Assembly (NCBI GenBank): GCA_009176605.1
Contig: SEYY01001006.1
Coordinates: forward strand, 91,730-114,229
Length of the DNA stretch: 22,500 nt
Direction: 5' to 3'
Origin: Armadillidium nasatum
Taxonomy: Eukaryota > Arthropoda > Malacostraca > Isopoda > Armadillidiidae
Shown here in pieces: positions 1-19,789 of the stretch (the stretch's first letter is position 1; each line of letters begins with the position of its first letter). A program made the position numbers and the translations under genes. The notes under the pieces were generated by a model. The model did no database searches. It was not told the origin of the DNA and saw nothing but the letters and a program-made list of their open reading frames with translations.

Positions 1-75
1 ACATCTTATCAAACCCCCTTAAACAATGGTTATAAGCTCTTGGAAAAGAGGAAGTGAAAAAAAAGTTGTACTTAC

Positions 76-193
76 GTGATGAGGAGATGGAGTAATGCGA
101 AGAAAGTCATTTGGTAATGGAAGTAATATAGGAGGATTCCAATTTTTTGAGGTTTTATAAGATTTACCATTATTTGAATCAGAACCTATTCGT
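76..193 (-). CDS. CUEDC1: CUEDC1 coding exon 3 (NWNPP block)
   Basis: The acceptor is CTTTTAG before ACGAATAGG, and the donor is CAC|GTAAGTAC. The 118 bp give one base completing the split Ala codon plus 39 codons, including SKNWNPPILLPLPNDFLRI. That stretch aligns with the NWNPPLLG..PDDFLRI segment I recall from vertebrate CUEDC1. The exon ends in phase 0, so the next exon lies left of the window. Confidence 0.92.
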
Positions 194-222
194 CTAAAAG
201 AAATAAAAAATACCTATATTAC

Positions 223-263
<41 letters not shown>

Positions 264-660
264 TATTATTATTATTATTATTATTATACATGAAAACACG
301 CATAATTATTCAAGGTTTACCATAACCATTTAAAAAAAAAAAATAATAATAAAAGTTGGTACCTCAAAGAGGAGGGATCCATAGGAAGTTACTTCCTAGG
401 TTTCACATGAGGGATAGAATCAGGGACCTTCATCAAGCAAATAGATCGCTCTACTCTTTGGGTTATAGTAGAGCTAATGAACTAATCTAAAACCTTGATT
501 TTTATATGTAAGTATTTGAAACATTCGATTTTTATAGTATTACTCTATAAAATCAACATTACTTTAAAAATATATTACAATGTTACTCTTATATTTCATA
601 ATTTTATAATGAATACTAATAATAATAAAAAAAATTTTTTACATTTTTTTATAATTTTTA

Positions 661-726
<66 letters not shown>

Positions 727-761
727 TTCTTATATTTCTAAATTTTTTTTTATTTTAAATC

Positions 762-792
<31 letters not shown>

Positions 793-3783
793 TCAATAAT
801 AAAATAATTAATAATAATAATAACAATAATAATTAAAATAATAATGAAAAAAATAATAATAATAATAATAAAATGGTCAACTATTTTCGTGAATTTTGCA
901 TTATGGAATTGCAAAGTTGCACTAAATCTTATTAACATATTTTATCCTACTTAAAATTAAACTAGGCTACAAAATATACTTATAGGAATCAGAGAATAAA
1001 AGACAGGATGAAGTAGAATACTATCCTATTAAATATCGTCACATCCCCAAGTCTAGCTTCACATTTGCAAGTAAAAAAAAATAAAAAATAATAATAAACA
1101 TAATTAAAAAAAACACTTCACAAATATGATTACAATTTACCTAACTAGTCTCCAAAACCTTAATAAAGTAAATCGTGTACCTCTTTCATTATAAAAACTA
1201 CTTGCAAAAAGAAAATATCAAATGAAAAGAAAAATATTAAGGAAATTAACTATTATCATTATAATAATAATAATAATCTTAATAAAAAACTCGCCATTAT
1301 CAATGTCCTATACAAATATAGTTCCAAAATAACATATACAAATTTACAAAAAAAATTAAGCCAACTATATACAAAAAAAAGAAAAAAAATGTAAAACCTA
1401 AATCATTCATACACTTATCGAATTTAATGTTTGCAAGTAATTCATCTAAAAAAAGAAGCTTTTCCGCAGATAATATTCCAAGTTCCATCACTCTAACTAT
1501 ATAACTTTACCAATTCCATCATTCTCACTTCAAAACTTTATCAATTCCATCAATCAAAGTTCTAAAAGCACCTGTCACTGAGAGATATGTAAAATATAAT
1601 CTATAAATATTTCTCAATTCGAATTTTCAGTTTTATTTCCAAAACTTTTCTCTTAATGACGTTATACTGACATATAATTTCTCAAATCCTCTTTTTTACC
1701 TTTTTCTTATATGTAAGCACAACAAACTATTTTACATTCCTTAGGTAGGTTAAATATTAAGGATAAAGGAGTATGAAATCCTACTACTACTAGTCCTACT
1801 AGTTTCCCTGAAAATTTTACTATATAAGCCATCATATCTCAATTTAAAGATACAAAGCTACGTATAACCTGTTCTGTAACACTTCTCTCAGCAGTGAATA
1901 CTGAAATAAATATTAAATATATATTGAGTAATTCTACATTTGAATTAACCTCTTTATAATCTATCTTAAGAGGATAGTTTCTCTATTTTTAAATGTTGAA
2001 CTTGTATAAGCAAAACTAAATCTTCAGGTACTTCTTACAGTTTCTTGCTAGATTAATTTTCACTAGAACTCCTTATTAATTGATCGAATTCATCCCAATC
2101 TCTTTTATTAATTTTTAATTTTATTTCCACGATAATTCATTTGAGTCTTCTATTGGATCTTTCTATATTTTTTTTTCCATTTATTTATTTCACCAATTAG
2201 GCTTTCTGCTTTTAAGCCCAATATACTTGACTCTGAAACACTGCTTAAATATTTTTTAAAATTGGCAAACCTTTCTAATATTTCCGAGTTTTAATTTTCA
2301 AATTCCTTCTTTCACTTAACATCTTCCCAGTTTTATCTCAAATTTGACATACCCTAGCATTTTTCACATCTAAAAACATTATTTTTCAATAATGTTGATT
2401 CATTAACTATGCTAAAACAAAAATTATATTTTACTATCTTCTTTAAAGTTTCCCTCAGCATAACAATACCAATCTATGTATCAACATTACAGTAACTAGT
2501 AATATATTTTTAAGTTGTATCTTGTGGCTTCATTAACAACCCGAGTTTTAAAAAAAAAACAATTTAAAAATGGTCAATGAAAAACTAATTTTATCTTCAT
2601 CATCTAAAACATTTAAGTCATTATTCGAAAGGTTAAAATTGCCTACTAAATAATAATGCCAACTTCTGTATTACTGCTTGCTTTCTCAATCTTTTCAGTA
2701 CTTTCAATTCCTAACTCTAACTGGGAACTATATTAAATGCTCTTTTTTACATTTAATTTATACCCACACAATGTTAGATATAAAAATACGTCCCAAAGAG
2801 ATGACTCAACTTCGGAAATGATCATCAATTCAAGCCTCTGCATAGATTGATTATTATTATTAATACAAAATGCAACACCACCACCTCTTTCACTGCTCTG
2901 GTATAAATAGACCATAAAGAATAATAAAACATGAAAATTAATTTCAAATTATTACAGTGTGTTCCCAAACATCATTTGACTTTTCAGAAAATATATATGC
3001 CTAATACATTTGGATTGAAACAAAGATAAATAAAATGTGGGTTGGGTTTAAACTAAAAGCCTAGAAACATTGACTTAAATATAAATAATACATTATCTTG
3101 ATATGTACTGTTTCTCAATGCACATTAAAATAGATTTTGAGATACAAAATAATTGGATTAAAAGACCTAATGCGATGCAAAACAAAATAATTACAATAAA
3201 CTTTTAAAGAATATTTTTAAAAACTAAAAATATCTGCTAACTTTAGAATTCTTCATATTATTATTATTATTATTATTTATTATTAATAAATAATATTATT
3301 ATTACTTAAGAAGAGGGGATAAATTCTATCATTTTTTTATATACGTAAATATATGTACAAAAATCTACCTTAAAAAAAAAAAAAAAAACTTTAACAAAAC
3401 ATACGCAGGAGATCGATAAGGTGAAGGCACAGCTTGGTGATATGATGGTGGAGGAGTAGCTGAAAGAGCGTATGAAGGAGGAAGCTCATAGTTTGTTGCC
3501 CCTTCAACATTTCTTCCTCTATCTCCCTCTACTGTTGCTTCAAGATGGCAACCACTGGAATGTGAAGAACTCTTTTGATTTTCAACGTCTGTTACCATAG
3601 CCAAAAGCTGATCTATGGTTTCATGCACAGCCCCTCTATTTGACCGTAAAACTGCCTGAAGGTAAAGAAAAATAAAATTAATAGCTATTAGATTACCAAA
3701 ATAAAAATTGAAAAACTAATTACTTATTTACAGAAACAAACTGAAAAGATATAAAAAGTCAATAAATTTGATGACTTTTTAAA

Positions 3784-3814
<31 letters not shown>

Positions 3815-3947
3815 TCAACATTGAAATAACCAAAATTTTAACTACCTCAATAACATCTGCATCCATATCTGGAAACATGGTTCTGAAGTCTTGCATTGCT
3901 TCATTAAAATCTAACTGCATTGCTGGAGCTTCTCCCATTTCAGCCAT
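76..3947 (-). CDS. CUEDC1: CUE domain-containing protein 1, N-terminal part, 3 exons (gene runs off the left edge)
   Basis: Joined exons 3947-3846, 3655-3405 and 193-76 encode at least 157 residues. The CUE ubiquitin-binding domain spans about residues 13-55, with the hallmark MFP at 24-26 and di-leucine LL at 51-52. A Ser/Pro-rich linker follows with two PPSY motifs (93-96 and 103-106), which fit the PPxY ligand of WW domains in NEDD4-type ubiquitin ligases. The NWNPP...LPNDFLR block (about 135-150) matches the conserved block I recall from human CUEDC1 (about 386 aa). Phases join cleanly: phase 0, then an Ala codon split GC|A. ATG at 3947 is the likely start because an in-frame TAA lies at 3965-3963, if that sequence is in the mRNA. 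CUE proteins bind ubiquitin; the cellular role of CUEDC1 is poorly defined. The remaining C-terminal exons must lie left of position 1. Identification is from remembered family sequence, not a search. Confidence 0.92.
223..287. repeat. (ATT)n microsatellite
   Basis: About 65 bp of ATT repeats with one phase slip, in CUEDC1 intron 2 about 30 bp upstream of exon 3's acceptor on the sense strand. Confidence 0.97.
335..482 (-). mobile_element. tRNA-derived SINE
   Basis: The minus strand starts with a tRNA-like head: TAGCTC, then AGAGTAGAGCG (D-arm/A-box-like), and about 30 bases later TGATTCTATCC, a decayed B box (consensus GGTTCGAATCC). A non-tRNA body and a TTATTATT/poly-T-type tail run toward 335. 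The order of head, body and A/T-rich end is typical of a Pol III SINE. Mismatches in the B box suggest an old copy. No target-site duplication was identified, so the ends are approximate. Confidence 0.6.
661..726. repeat. (AAT)n microsatellite
   Basis: Pure AAT repeat, 22 units, in CUEDC1 intron 2. Confidence 0.97.
762..872. repeat. Imperfect (AAT)n microsatellite
   Basis: Interrupted AAT/TAA array in CUEDC1 intron 2, 36 bp after the previous one and probably part of the same decayed tract. Confidence 0.9.
1478..1555. repeat. Imperfect 31-32 bp tandem repeat, about 2.5 units
   Basis: Units start at 1478, 1510 and 1541. Each carries a CCAATTCCATCA-like core, and the first two end in AACTTTA. 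It lies within CUEDC1 intron 2, with no coding sense. Confidence 0.65.
3258..3302. repeat. (ATT)n microsatellite, imperfect
   Basis: ATT/AAT units with inverted halves, so it can fold on itself. It lies in CUEDC1 intron 2 about 100 bp past the exon 2 donor. Confidence 0.85.
3405..3655 (-). CDS. CUEDC1: CUEDC1 coding exon 2 (end of CUE domain, PPxY motifs)
   Basis: The acceptor is CCTTCAG before GCAGTTTTACGG, and the donor is GC|GTATGT. The 251 bp encode 83 codons plus two bases: AVLRSNRGAVHETIDQLLAM completes the CUE domain, and a Ser/Pro-rich tail carries PPSY twice. A 17-base homopolymer T run on the sense strand lies about 15 bp inside the following intron. Confidence 0.92.
3784..3812. 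repeat. (AAT)n microsatellite
   Basis: About 9 AAT units inside the short intron 1 of CUEDC1, downstream of the exon 1 donor. Confidence 0.95.
3846..3947 (-). CDS. CUEDC1: CUEDC1 coding exon 1
   Basis: This exon gives 34 codons from ATG at 3947 to GAG at 3846, followed by a GTAGTT donor. It encodes MAEMGEAPAM, then the first half of the CUE domain (QLDFNEAMQDFRTMFPDMDA). The donor is weak after +2. A (TAA)n array starts about 35 bp into the intron. A 5'UTR acceptor could lie just upstream but is not certain. Confidence 0.9.
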
Positions 3948-5719
<1,772 letters not shown>

Positions 5720-5811
<92 letters not shown>

Positions 5812-5834
5812 ATATATATTAATGTATATATATA
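5720..5834. repeat. (TA)n tract with interruptions, ~115 bp
   Basis: TA repeat broken by TTA/ATT phase slips near 5753 and 5801 and by AATG near 5822, so it is more decayed than its neighbours. Confidence 0.95.
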
Positions 5835-6203
5835 GTTTTTACTAGATAATAATTTTAACTTGCACACATTTTTTTTATCATTATCTCAATTCAAACTAAT
5901 ATTATCTGAACTACTAACAGCTTTAATTATATAGTTTTAATATAAATTAAAACAGGCTACCCAGGAAAAGAATAATCTACTTTTGAGCATCACAATTTAT
6001 AATTATTAGTTCTACTTTATTTTAACATTTAAATAAAAAAAAAATTTTTTAATTATTAAACTATTATTCATTAAAAAGGAATATTATATTGGATTATTAT
6101 TATTGGATTATTATCTGCAATACTGATAAGGTTAGATTATGTTTCACTAGTTAATGTTAAAAGCTAGCAAAGAAAAAAAATAATTAAAAATAAAGTAAAA
6201 ATA

Positions 6204-6337
6204 AAAAATACCCAATTTCTTATCAATTAACTTATATTTTGAAAATAAAAATAAAAAAAATACATATATATATTTAAAATAAAAAAATACCCTAATTTTT
6301 AATACATTAACTTATATTTCAATTAAAATAAAAATAA
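6204..6337. repeat. Diverged tandem duplication, 79-bp offset
   Basis: AATACCC and TTAACTTATATTT recur at an offset of 79 bp (TACCC at 6209 and 6288), with diverged A-rich sequence between. This looks like a local duplication that has since mutated. Confidence 0.6.
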
Positions 6338-6420
6338 GAGTAACATTCTAGATTATTTCTAAATACCATAATTATTTTATCATGACTAATATTAATATCT
6401 ATTTCAACTATTATTTCTAC

Positions 6421-6500
6421 AATTAACTTTTAAAATTTAAAGAAAAAAGTTTTCCATAATTAACTTTTAAAATTTGAAGAAAAAAAAAAAAAAGTTTTGT
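6421..6500. repeat. Tandem duplication, 37-bp unit
   Basis: AATTAACTTTTAAAATTT recurs at 6421 and 6458, each followed by an A run and AAGTTTT. The copies differ mainly in A-run length and by a single T/G change, so the duplication is fairly recent. Confidence 0.8.
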
Positions 6501-6828
6501 ATCTTCGTAAGGATAATTAATAACATCAAAGCTTCAAACCCCCATTCAGAAATATTTTAAATTTTAATAAAAAACTGAATAACTCACCTAGGTATTAAAT
6601 TATAATCATTCAATAGTTCCAAAGCTAAATACATGCATCAAATGAAAAATCGTTAGCCCTTTAATAAACTAGTAAACAAAAAGTAAGAAACACAAAAATG
6701 AATATTTACATCAAATGGAGATAATTTGTTAAGACAATTTTATATAAAGTAGAAAATGACTTTTAAACAGTTCTCAAATTTTTTATTATTTATTTTTAAT
6801 GATTGCCACTATTCATTATTATTATTAA

Positions 6829-7045
<217 letters not shown>

Positions 7046-7120
7046 AGATCCTTTGAGTTAGTTAGTTAGTTTGCATGTCAAGTTGTTCATAAGCTTTCTC
7101 TCTTCAATTTCCTTTAGAAC

Positions 7121-7833
<713 letters not shown>

Positions 7834-8014
7834 AAAAGAGATTGTTTGTTGCGTTTTGATTTTTTGAGAGCGGATCTCACCGTCGAGGGGATATACCGTT
7901 CTTACAGGCAGACAAAATACTGCCCTTCAGACCAATGAGACCATCACGAGGTCAGAGCGGGTAAAAAACGTCAACATGCAATGAGAGCTCGTGATGCTCT
8001 CCTAAAAGAGATTG
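7834..8014 (-). mobile_element. Unclassified ~160 bp insert bounded by 11-bp direct repeats
   Basis: AAAAGAGATTG occurs at 7834-7844 and 8004-8014, flanking 159 bp of markedly GC-richer sequence. This looks like a target-site duplication. Read on the minus strand, the insert begins AGGAGAGCATCACG and ends in an A-rich tail (AAAAAATCAAAACG...), which is the layout of a retroposed small RNA or short SINE. It has no Pol III B box that I can see and no 5S, 7SL or spliceosomal RNA match from memory. It holds short hairpins at 7866-7880, 7907-7924, 7939-7953 and 7983-8001. The perfect repeats suggest a fairly recent insertion. A foldback DNA element is the alternative. Confidence 0.5.
7939..8001. 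other. Two hairpins with perfectly complementary 7-base loops
   Basis: Hairpin 1 is GACC-ATCACGA-GGTC (7939-7953) and hairpin 2 is GAGAGC-TCGTGAT-GCTCTC (7983-8001). The loops are exact reverse complements of each other. Both hairpins follow the same octamer CAATGAGA (7933 and 7979). The arrangement could form a kissing-loop pair in a transcript of either strand. Confidence 0.55.
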
Positions 8015-8117
8015 CTATGAAGCCAGTTGTTTTATTTCGAAAGTCGGCATGCACTGAATAAAGGAAAATCTCTTTTTTAAAAACTGTATTCTTCATAATA
8101 GCAATGCTTACCATACA

Positions 8118-8157
8118 CTTTGATAAACTTTAATAAACTTTGGCAAACTTTGATAAT
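8118..8157. repeat. Four tandem copies of a 10-bp unit
   Basis: Consecutive decamers CTTTGATAAA, CTTTAATAAA, CTTTGGCAAA and CTTTGATAAT. It is a small imperfect minisatellite outside any gene. Confidence 0.8.
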
Positions 8158-9260
8158 AGTCAGAATTATGGATGATTCTACAATATAAAAACTATATACT
8201 CTCACTATTTCATCTTTTAGCCTATTATATATATTTCATACGTAGTTTAGTTTTTATTCATAATGGAGAAATTATATTAATTTCTTCATCAAAAGTTAAT
8301 AAGGTTGTTTTTCACCAAAAGTATTTTGCCATTTTTTCAATGTGGCATCATAGTATATCTTATACCATGGTGGCTTCACTAAAACGCTGCTACTGCGGGC
8401 ACTGCCATCTTCAGGCACTTAACTCATAAGTTTTTTAACAGCTTAAGTAAAAACCGCGTTTTTAAAAAAGTATTTCAAAATGTAATCATTTTTATATTTT
8501 CTCGTAAAACAGACAGTTCAAGCCAATTTCGTGGATGAGTTGAGATATTTTTCTTTTTCCTATAATAATCTTTCAAATAAATCTCCTACTTTACTTCTAC
8601 CATTCTTAAATATATATATTTGTATATTAAGGAACTTCGAAAACCAACATTCTTCGAAACTAGTCATAGTAAGTGTCCTAAATTATTTAATTGTAACGCT
8701 AATTTTGAACCTTTTCTTTCAGGTCAAAAATTTTAAAATTAAACTGATCAAAATTCAGCTGCAGGTTTTTATAACAAATTGCTATGATCTAGTATTTTGA
8801 CTTTAATCAATTCGTAAAAATATGAAGATCATTGCAATTAAAATCTTAAGAGAGGCACTGAAGGCTGAACTGTGGCTAAATCGCTTAGTGTATTCGCTAT
8901 TCACAACCTATAAATGTTATTGAAAATCTTTTACTAAAATGTTAAAAATTTAGGAAGGAATCCATTTTTTCTGCCAAAAAGGGTAAAATAAATTTAAAAT
9001 GGCTTCGTAAATAACAAAGGCTTGTTTTGACAATTTTATGTAGGGCAGAAAGTTTTTCCTATTTTTGTCTTTATTTATTTTCTTGATAAACGTTTTGCAG
9101 GAAAAACGATAATATTTGTTCAAAAAATTGCTTAATTAACATGTTAACTTATATGTTTAAATATACAAACAAATAAGGCAACTTTATAGGACGAACCGTG
9201 GACGAACCAAAGTTTTTTATATGGTAAACTTAAGACGAACTTCATAAGAAAAAAAGTCGT
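8158..9260. other. Intergenic, no gene recognised
   Basis: Two open frames (8172-8429, 8531-8800, plus) have no recognisable domain and AT-driven composition, so they are not called. A CTGAAGATGG-containing block lies on the minus strand around 8350-8425 and resembles tails of Penelope-like or related repeats. Nothing else is identified. Confidence 0.5.
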
Positions 9261-9269
9261 TAATTTTGA

Positions 9270-9440
9270 ATTTTAGTTTTGCGCAATAGAGGCTTATCCC
9301 CGCATATCTATGAATCTCCCATCTCCCTATCCATCTGACCTACTGTATTAGTATATATATATTTATACTGTGGAGCATAATCGGTTCATCAATGGACCAT
9401 GGGCTAGGGATAGAATTTCCATGAGCCCATCAACATCCAA
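9270..9440 (+). other. MAT2B: Possible 5'UTR exon of MAT2B (speculative)
   Basis: A slightly less AT-rich block ends in ATCCAA|GTAAGTAATA, a strong donor at 9441. It could splice to the acceptor TATTACAG at 10681-10688. If joined, the MAT2B frame would meet a TGA shortly upstream, making 10706 the first ATG. A TATATATATTTATA stretch near 9352 could act as a TATA element or be only a short TA repeat. There is no transcript evidence. Confidence 0.25.
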
Positions 9441-9449
9441 GTAAGTAAT

Positions 9450-10680
9450 AACATTGATGTATTTTTTAAATATTAAATAACTAAATTAACTATTAATATG
9501 TAATGAAAAGTAAACTTTACATCAATAACAGTGATGTAAAGACTAATCTTTTTGAATTTATATGTGATTTTTGTTAATAATTTAGCTTTTTTTAATTCGT
9601 TTTCTTATTTTTTTTTTTTAATGTAGATTAAAAAATGCATTTCAAGTTCATAGGGTTCATTAAATCTTTGAAAATCCATTTTCTTAGTTTTACCAAAGTT
9701 TACCTTTATTTTTACGTAAATTTTTTTTTTGTTTTATTAAATTTTGGAGTTATAAGCAAATATGATAAATAGTTCCACTAATTTATTTCCAAATGGAAAT
9801 GAATTAGAGTCCAAGTTTTCTTGCAACTAATTATTGAACCCCTAATTAAGATGAATATTTTAAAGCAAAAGAATCAAAAATCCTAAACTTATGCCTATTT
9901 ATTTTCTAAAGTCATGTACTATGTATATATTGCATATATACTTAATTTTAAGTGGGTGTAACTTGGAATATTACTTATAAAACCTAAAAAGATTTAGAGA
10001 ATTTAATGCAAAACAATATTACTAGATTTAGCTATAAAAATTTTGTTACAAAATGTAAGGAAAATTTTATTATACATTTTCATAGTCTACCTGCTTTATA
10101 AATTATATAAATTTTACTTATATTGGAATTTAACATATGATATTAATATATTTTATGAAATTAGATTTTTCTTTTATAAATTTCATAAAGTTTAGCTTAC
10201 TGCATTGCATTTATTACAGAACATATCCTTCTAAATTAACATTACATGATATAAACTAAGAATTAATCGAAGTAAATTAATAGAATATGAAAGATTAAAT
10301 CTTAGCCATTATTAGACAATAAATTTCTTTTTCAGTTTTACTTTTACTTTTCAGTATAATTATTTCAAACTTTCGCTCATATTATTTTCAAACTAACATT
10401 TTAGTTTTATTTATATTGAGATTAATATATTATTGTACTCATTTTGATTCCACCATAAATGGTTATGGATTTAGAATATTTAGCTTTGTTATTTAACTTG
10501 GAAACTCGATGGGTTTATTCAGTTTTTGTAAATTTTTATAAATTATACCAGATTTTATATTTTGTATTTTGTATGTTTAGTTAATATTTAGTTTTCATAT
10601 GGTTAAGCAATTCTTGGTATTTTACCAGATATTAGTAATATAAGAGTTTAAAGATGTTTTATTGCTAATTTTTTTATATG
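9450..10680. other. AT-rich region upstream of MAT2B, nothing recognised
   Basis: No ORF of interest, repeat array or RNA motif was recognised. If the speculative exon at 9270-9440 is real, this is an intron. Confidence 0.55.
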
Positions 10681-10705
10681 TATTACAGCCTGTAACAGTT
10701 TGAAA

Positions 10706-15874
<5,169 letters not shown>

Positions 15875-15879
15875 TTAAT

Positions 15880-16071
<192 letters not shown>

Positions 16072-16164
16072 CATAGATTCGCTGGTGTTAAATATTTTAT
16101 ACAATATCAGTACCATAATTTTCTTTTACTGATACAGTTTAGCAAGATTTTTTTGAGACTATGT

Positions 16165-16250
16165 AATAAAATTCAGATTGATAAAGAAATATAAAAATTG
16201 ATTTTACTTAATTTTTTTTTATTTTTACTTCTACAATAAATTGTAATAAA
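16165..16250 (+). terminator. MAT2B: MAT2B polyadenylation signals
   Basis: AATAAA hexamers occur at 16165-16170, 16235-16240 and 16245-16250, all downstream of the MAT2B stop in a T-rich context. They bound a 3'UTR of roughly 300-400 bases that includes the TA tract. Which one is used is not known. Confidence 0.65.
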
Positions 16251-16261
16251 GTAAGTAAATT

Positions 16262-18770
<2,509 letters not shown>

Positions 18771-18869
18771 CAAACAAGATTGCCATTGCCTTAATCTTAT
18801 AGATAGCTTTCTAGGAATCAGATATGAGAGTTTCTCATCCCAAGCCGGACACTTTACCGTATATGCTAT

Positions 18870-19036
18870 CCGTATTTTTTTTATATTTTAATTTAAATTA
18901 AAGATCGAAGCTCACAGGCATTGTCCTAATCGAGGAGGGGACCTTTCTAGGCTGTTTGACCTAAGTTCCGCGCTAGGGATCGAACCAGAACCTCCAAACA
19001 CGTGATTCAGTCATTTTACCGTTATGCCAAGGGAGA
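18870..19036 (-). mobile_element. tRNA-derived SINE with intact A and B boxes
   Basis: The minus strand has TGGCATAACGG (19029-19019), a near-consensus A box, and GGTTCGATCC (18986-18977), a perfect B box at tRNA-like spacing. The body continues through TAGCGCGGAACTTAGG and GGTCCCCTCCTCGATTAGG to an A/T-rich end near 18870. No tRNA-like acceptor stem pairing was seen, so it is a SINE. The head differs from the pair at 6951-7226, so it is a second family. Confidence 0.7.
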
Positions 19037-19391
19037 GATTCCCTCATCAGGGATCGTTGAGGGACACTTAAACCTTTTTTCAGTCATTTATGGCTGGGAA
19101 AGAAACGGACTATTTTTTTTTTTTTCAGGTAAAGATCCTGTTTGTCTTCCTGCTGACGGAAAAGGAAACATGAGTTCAATGTCATTCCAGAGTACTGTAA
19201 AATTACTTTGAAAAACTGCTTTTTTTTTATGTAATTTTGATGGTGTAAAATTATATTCATAAATATTGTGTGCGTGTATGTGTGTGTTGAGTGTTGAACT
19301 ACATGACAAGTTTTGTAGAAATCCAGGACATAAAGAAACTGTACAGTTGTGTATTTGATTCTTAATACCTGTCAGTATTTGTATTTAAAAA

Positions 19392-19392
<1 letters not shown>
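19037..19392. other. Intergenic, nothing recognised
   Basis: Contains a T12 run and short TG runs near 19267. The overlapping frames on both strands at 19002-19309 have no recognisable domain. Confidence 0.5.

Positions 19393-19440
<48 letters not shown>
19393..19440. repeat. (ATT)n microsatellite
   Basis: 16 ATT units. Confidence 0.97.
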
Positions 19441-19469
19441 TAATTTTTTTAAAGAATTTTTAAAGAACG

Positions 19470-19473
<4 letters not shown>

Positions 19474-19522
<49 letters not shown>

Positions 19523-19541
19523 CATTATTATTATTATTATT
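19474..19541. repeat. (ATT)n microsatellite
   Basis: About 22 ATT units with one C substitution. Only 33 bp of AT-rich sequence separates it from the previous array. Confidence 0.97.
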
Positions 19542-19626
19542 AAATAGAATTCAAACTAAAATTTAGAGATTAATTAGTTTAAGTTTTAAATTTTATATTT
19601 TGTTAATGATAGTCATAAACAAATTT

Positions 19627-19680
19627 TATATATATGTGTGTGTGTTTGTTTGTGCATGCGTACGTGCGTATGTGTGCGTG
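19627..19680. repeat. Alternating purine-pyrimidine (TG/CG/TA) run
   Basis: TATATATGTGTGTGTG, then GTGCATGCGTACGTGCG and TGTGTGCG. The alternating stretch is interrupted by TTTGTTTG. Such sequence can adopt Z-DNA; no function is implied. Confidence 0.8.
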
Positions 19681-19789
19681 GATAAACAAGTTTTACTTAA
19701 TTCAATACTAATATATTAAAATCCATTCAGAAATGCTATAATCTTTATGTAAATTAGAATATTTCCATCATTCTGATTTCAGGAAGAAT

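Larger units (their letters stand above)
194..3404 (-). other. CUEDC1: CUEDC1 intron 2
   Basis: This is a 3.2 kb AT-rich intron. It holds (ATT)n/(AAT)n arrays at 223-287, 661-726, 762-872 and 3258-3302, a minus-strand tRNA-type SINE at about 335-482, and an imperfect ~31-bp tandem repeat at 1478-1555. I see no further coding exon or RNA gene in 873-1477 or 1556-3257; open frames there are low-complexity or lack recognisable motifs. Confidence 0.8.

Noticed and set aside
223-872. CRISPR-like array
   Set aside because: The regular units are simple trinucleotide repeats without unique spacers, in a spliced eukaryotic gene.
750-938. Ile/Asn-rich or Leu/Tyr-rich frames over AAT/ATT arrays (also 3759-3947 past the exon, 14985-15057 before exon 4, and 19349-19543)
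   Set aside because: They are translations of trinucleotide repeats. Only the parts overlapping CUEDC1 exon 1 and MAT2B exon 4 are coding.
8172-8800. Two plus-strand open frames of 85 and 89 codons
   Set aside because: No domain, no splice context and AT-driven composition; the first overlaps the CTGAAGATGG repeat block.
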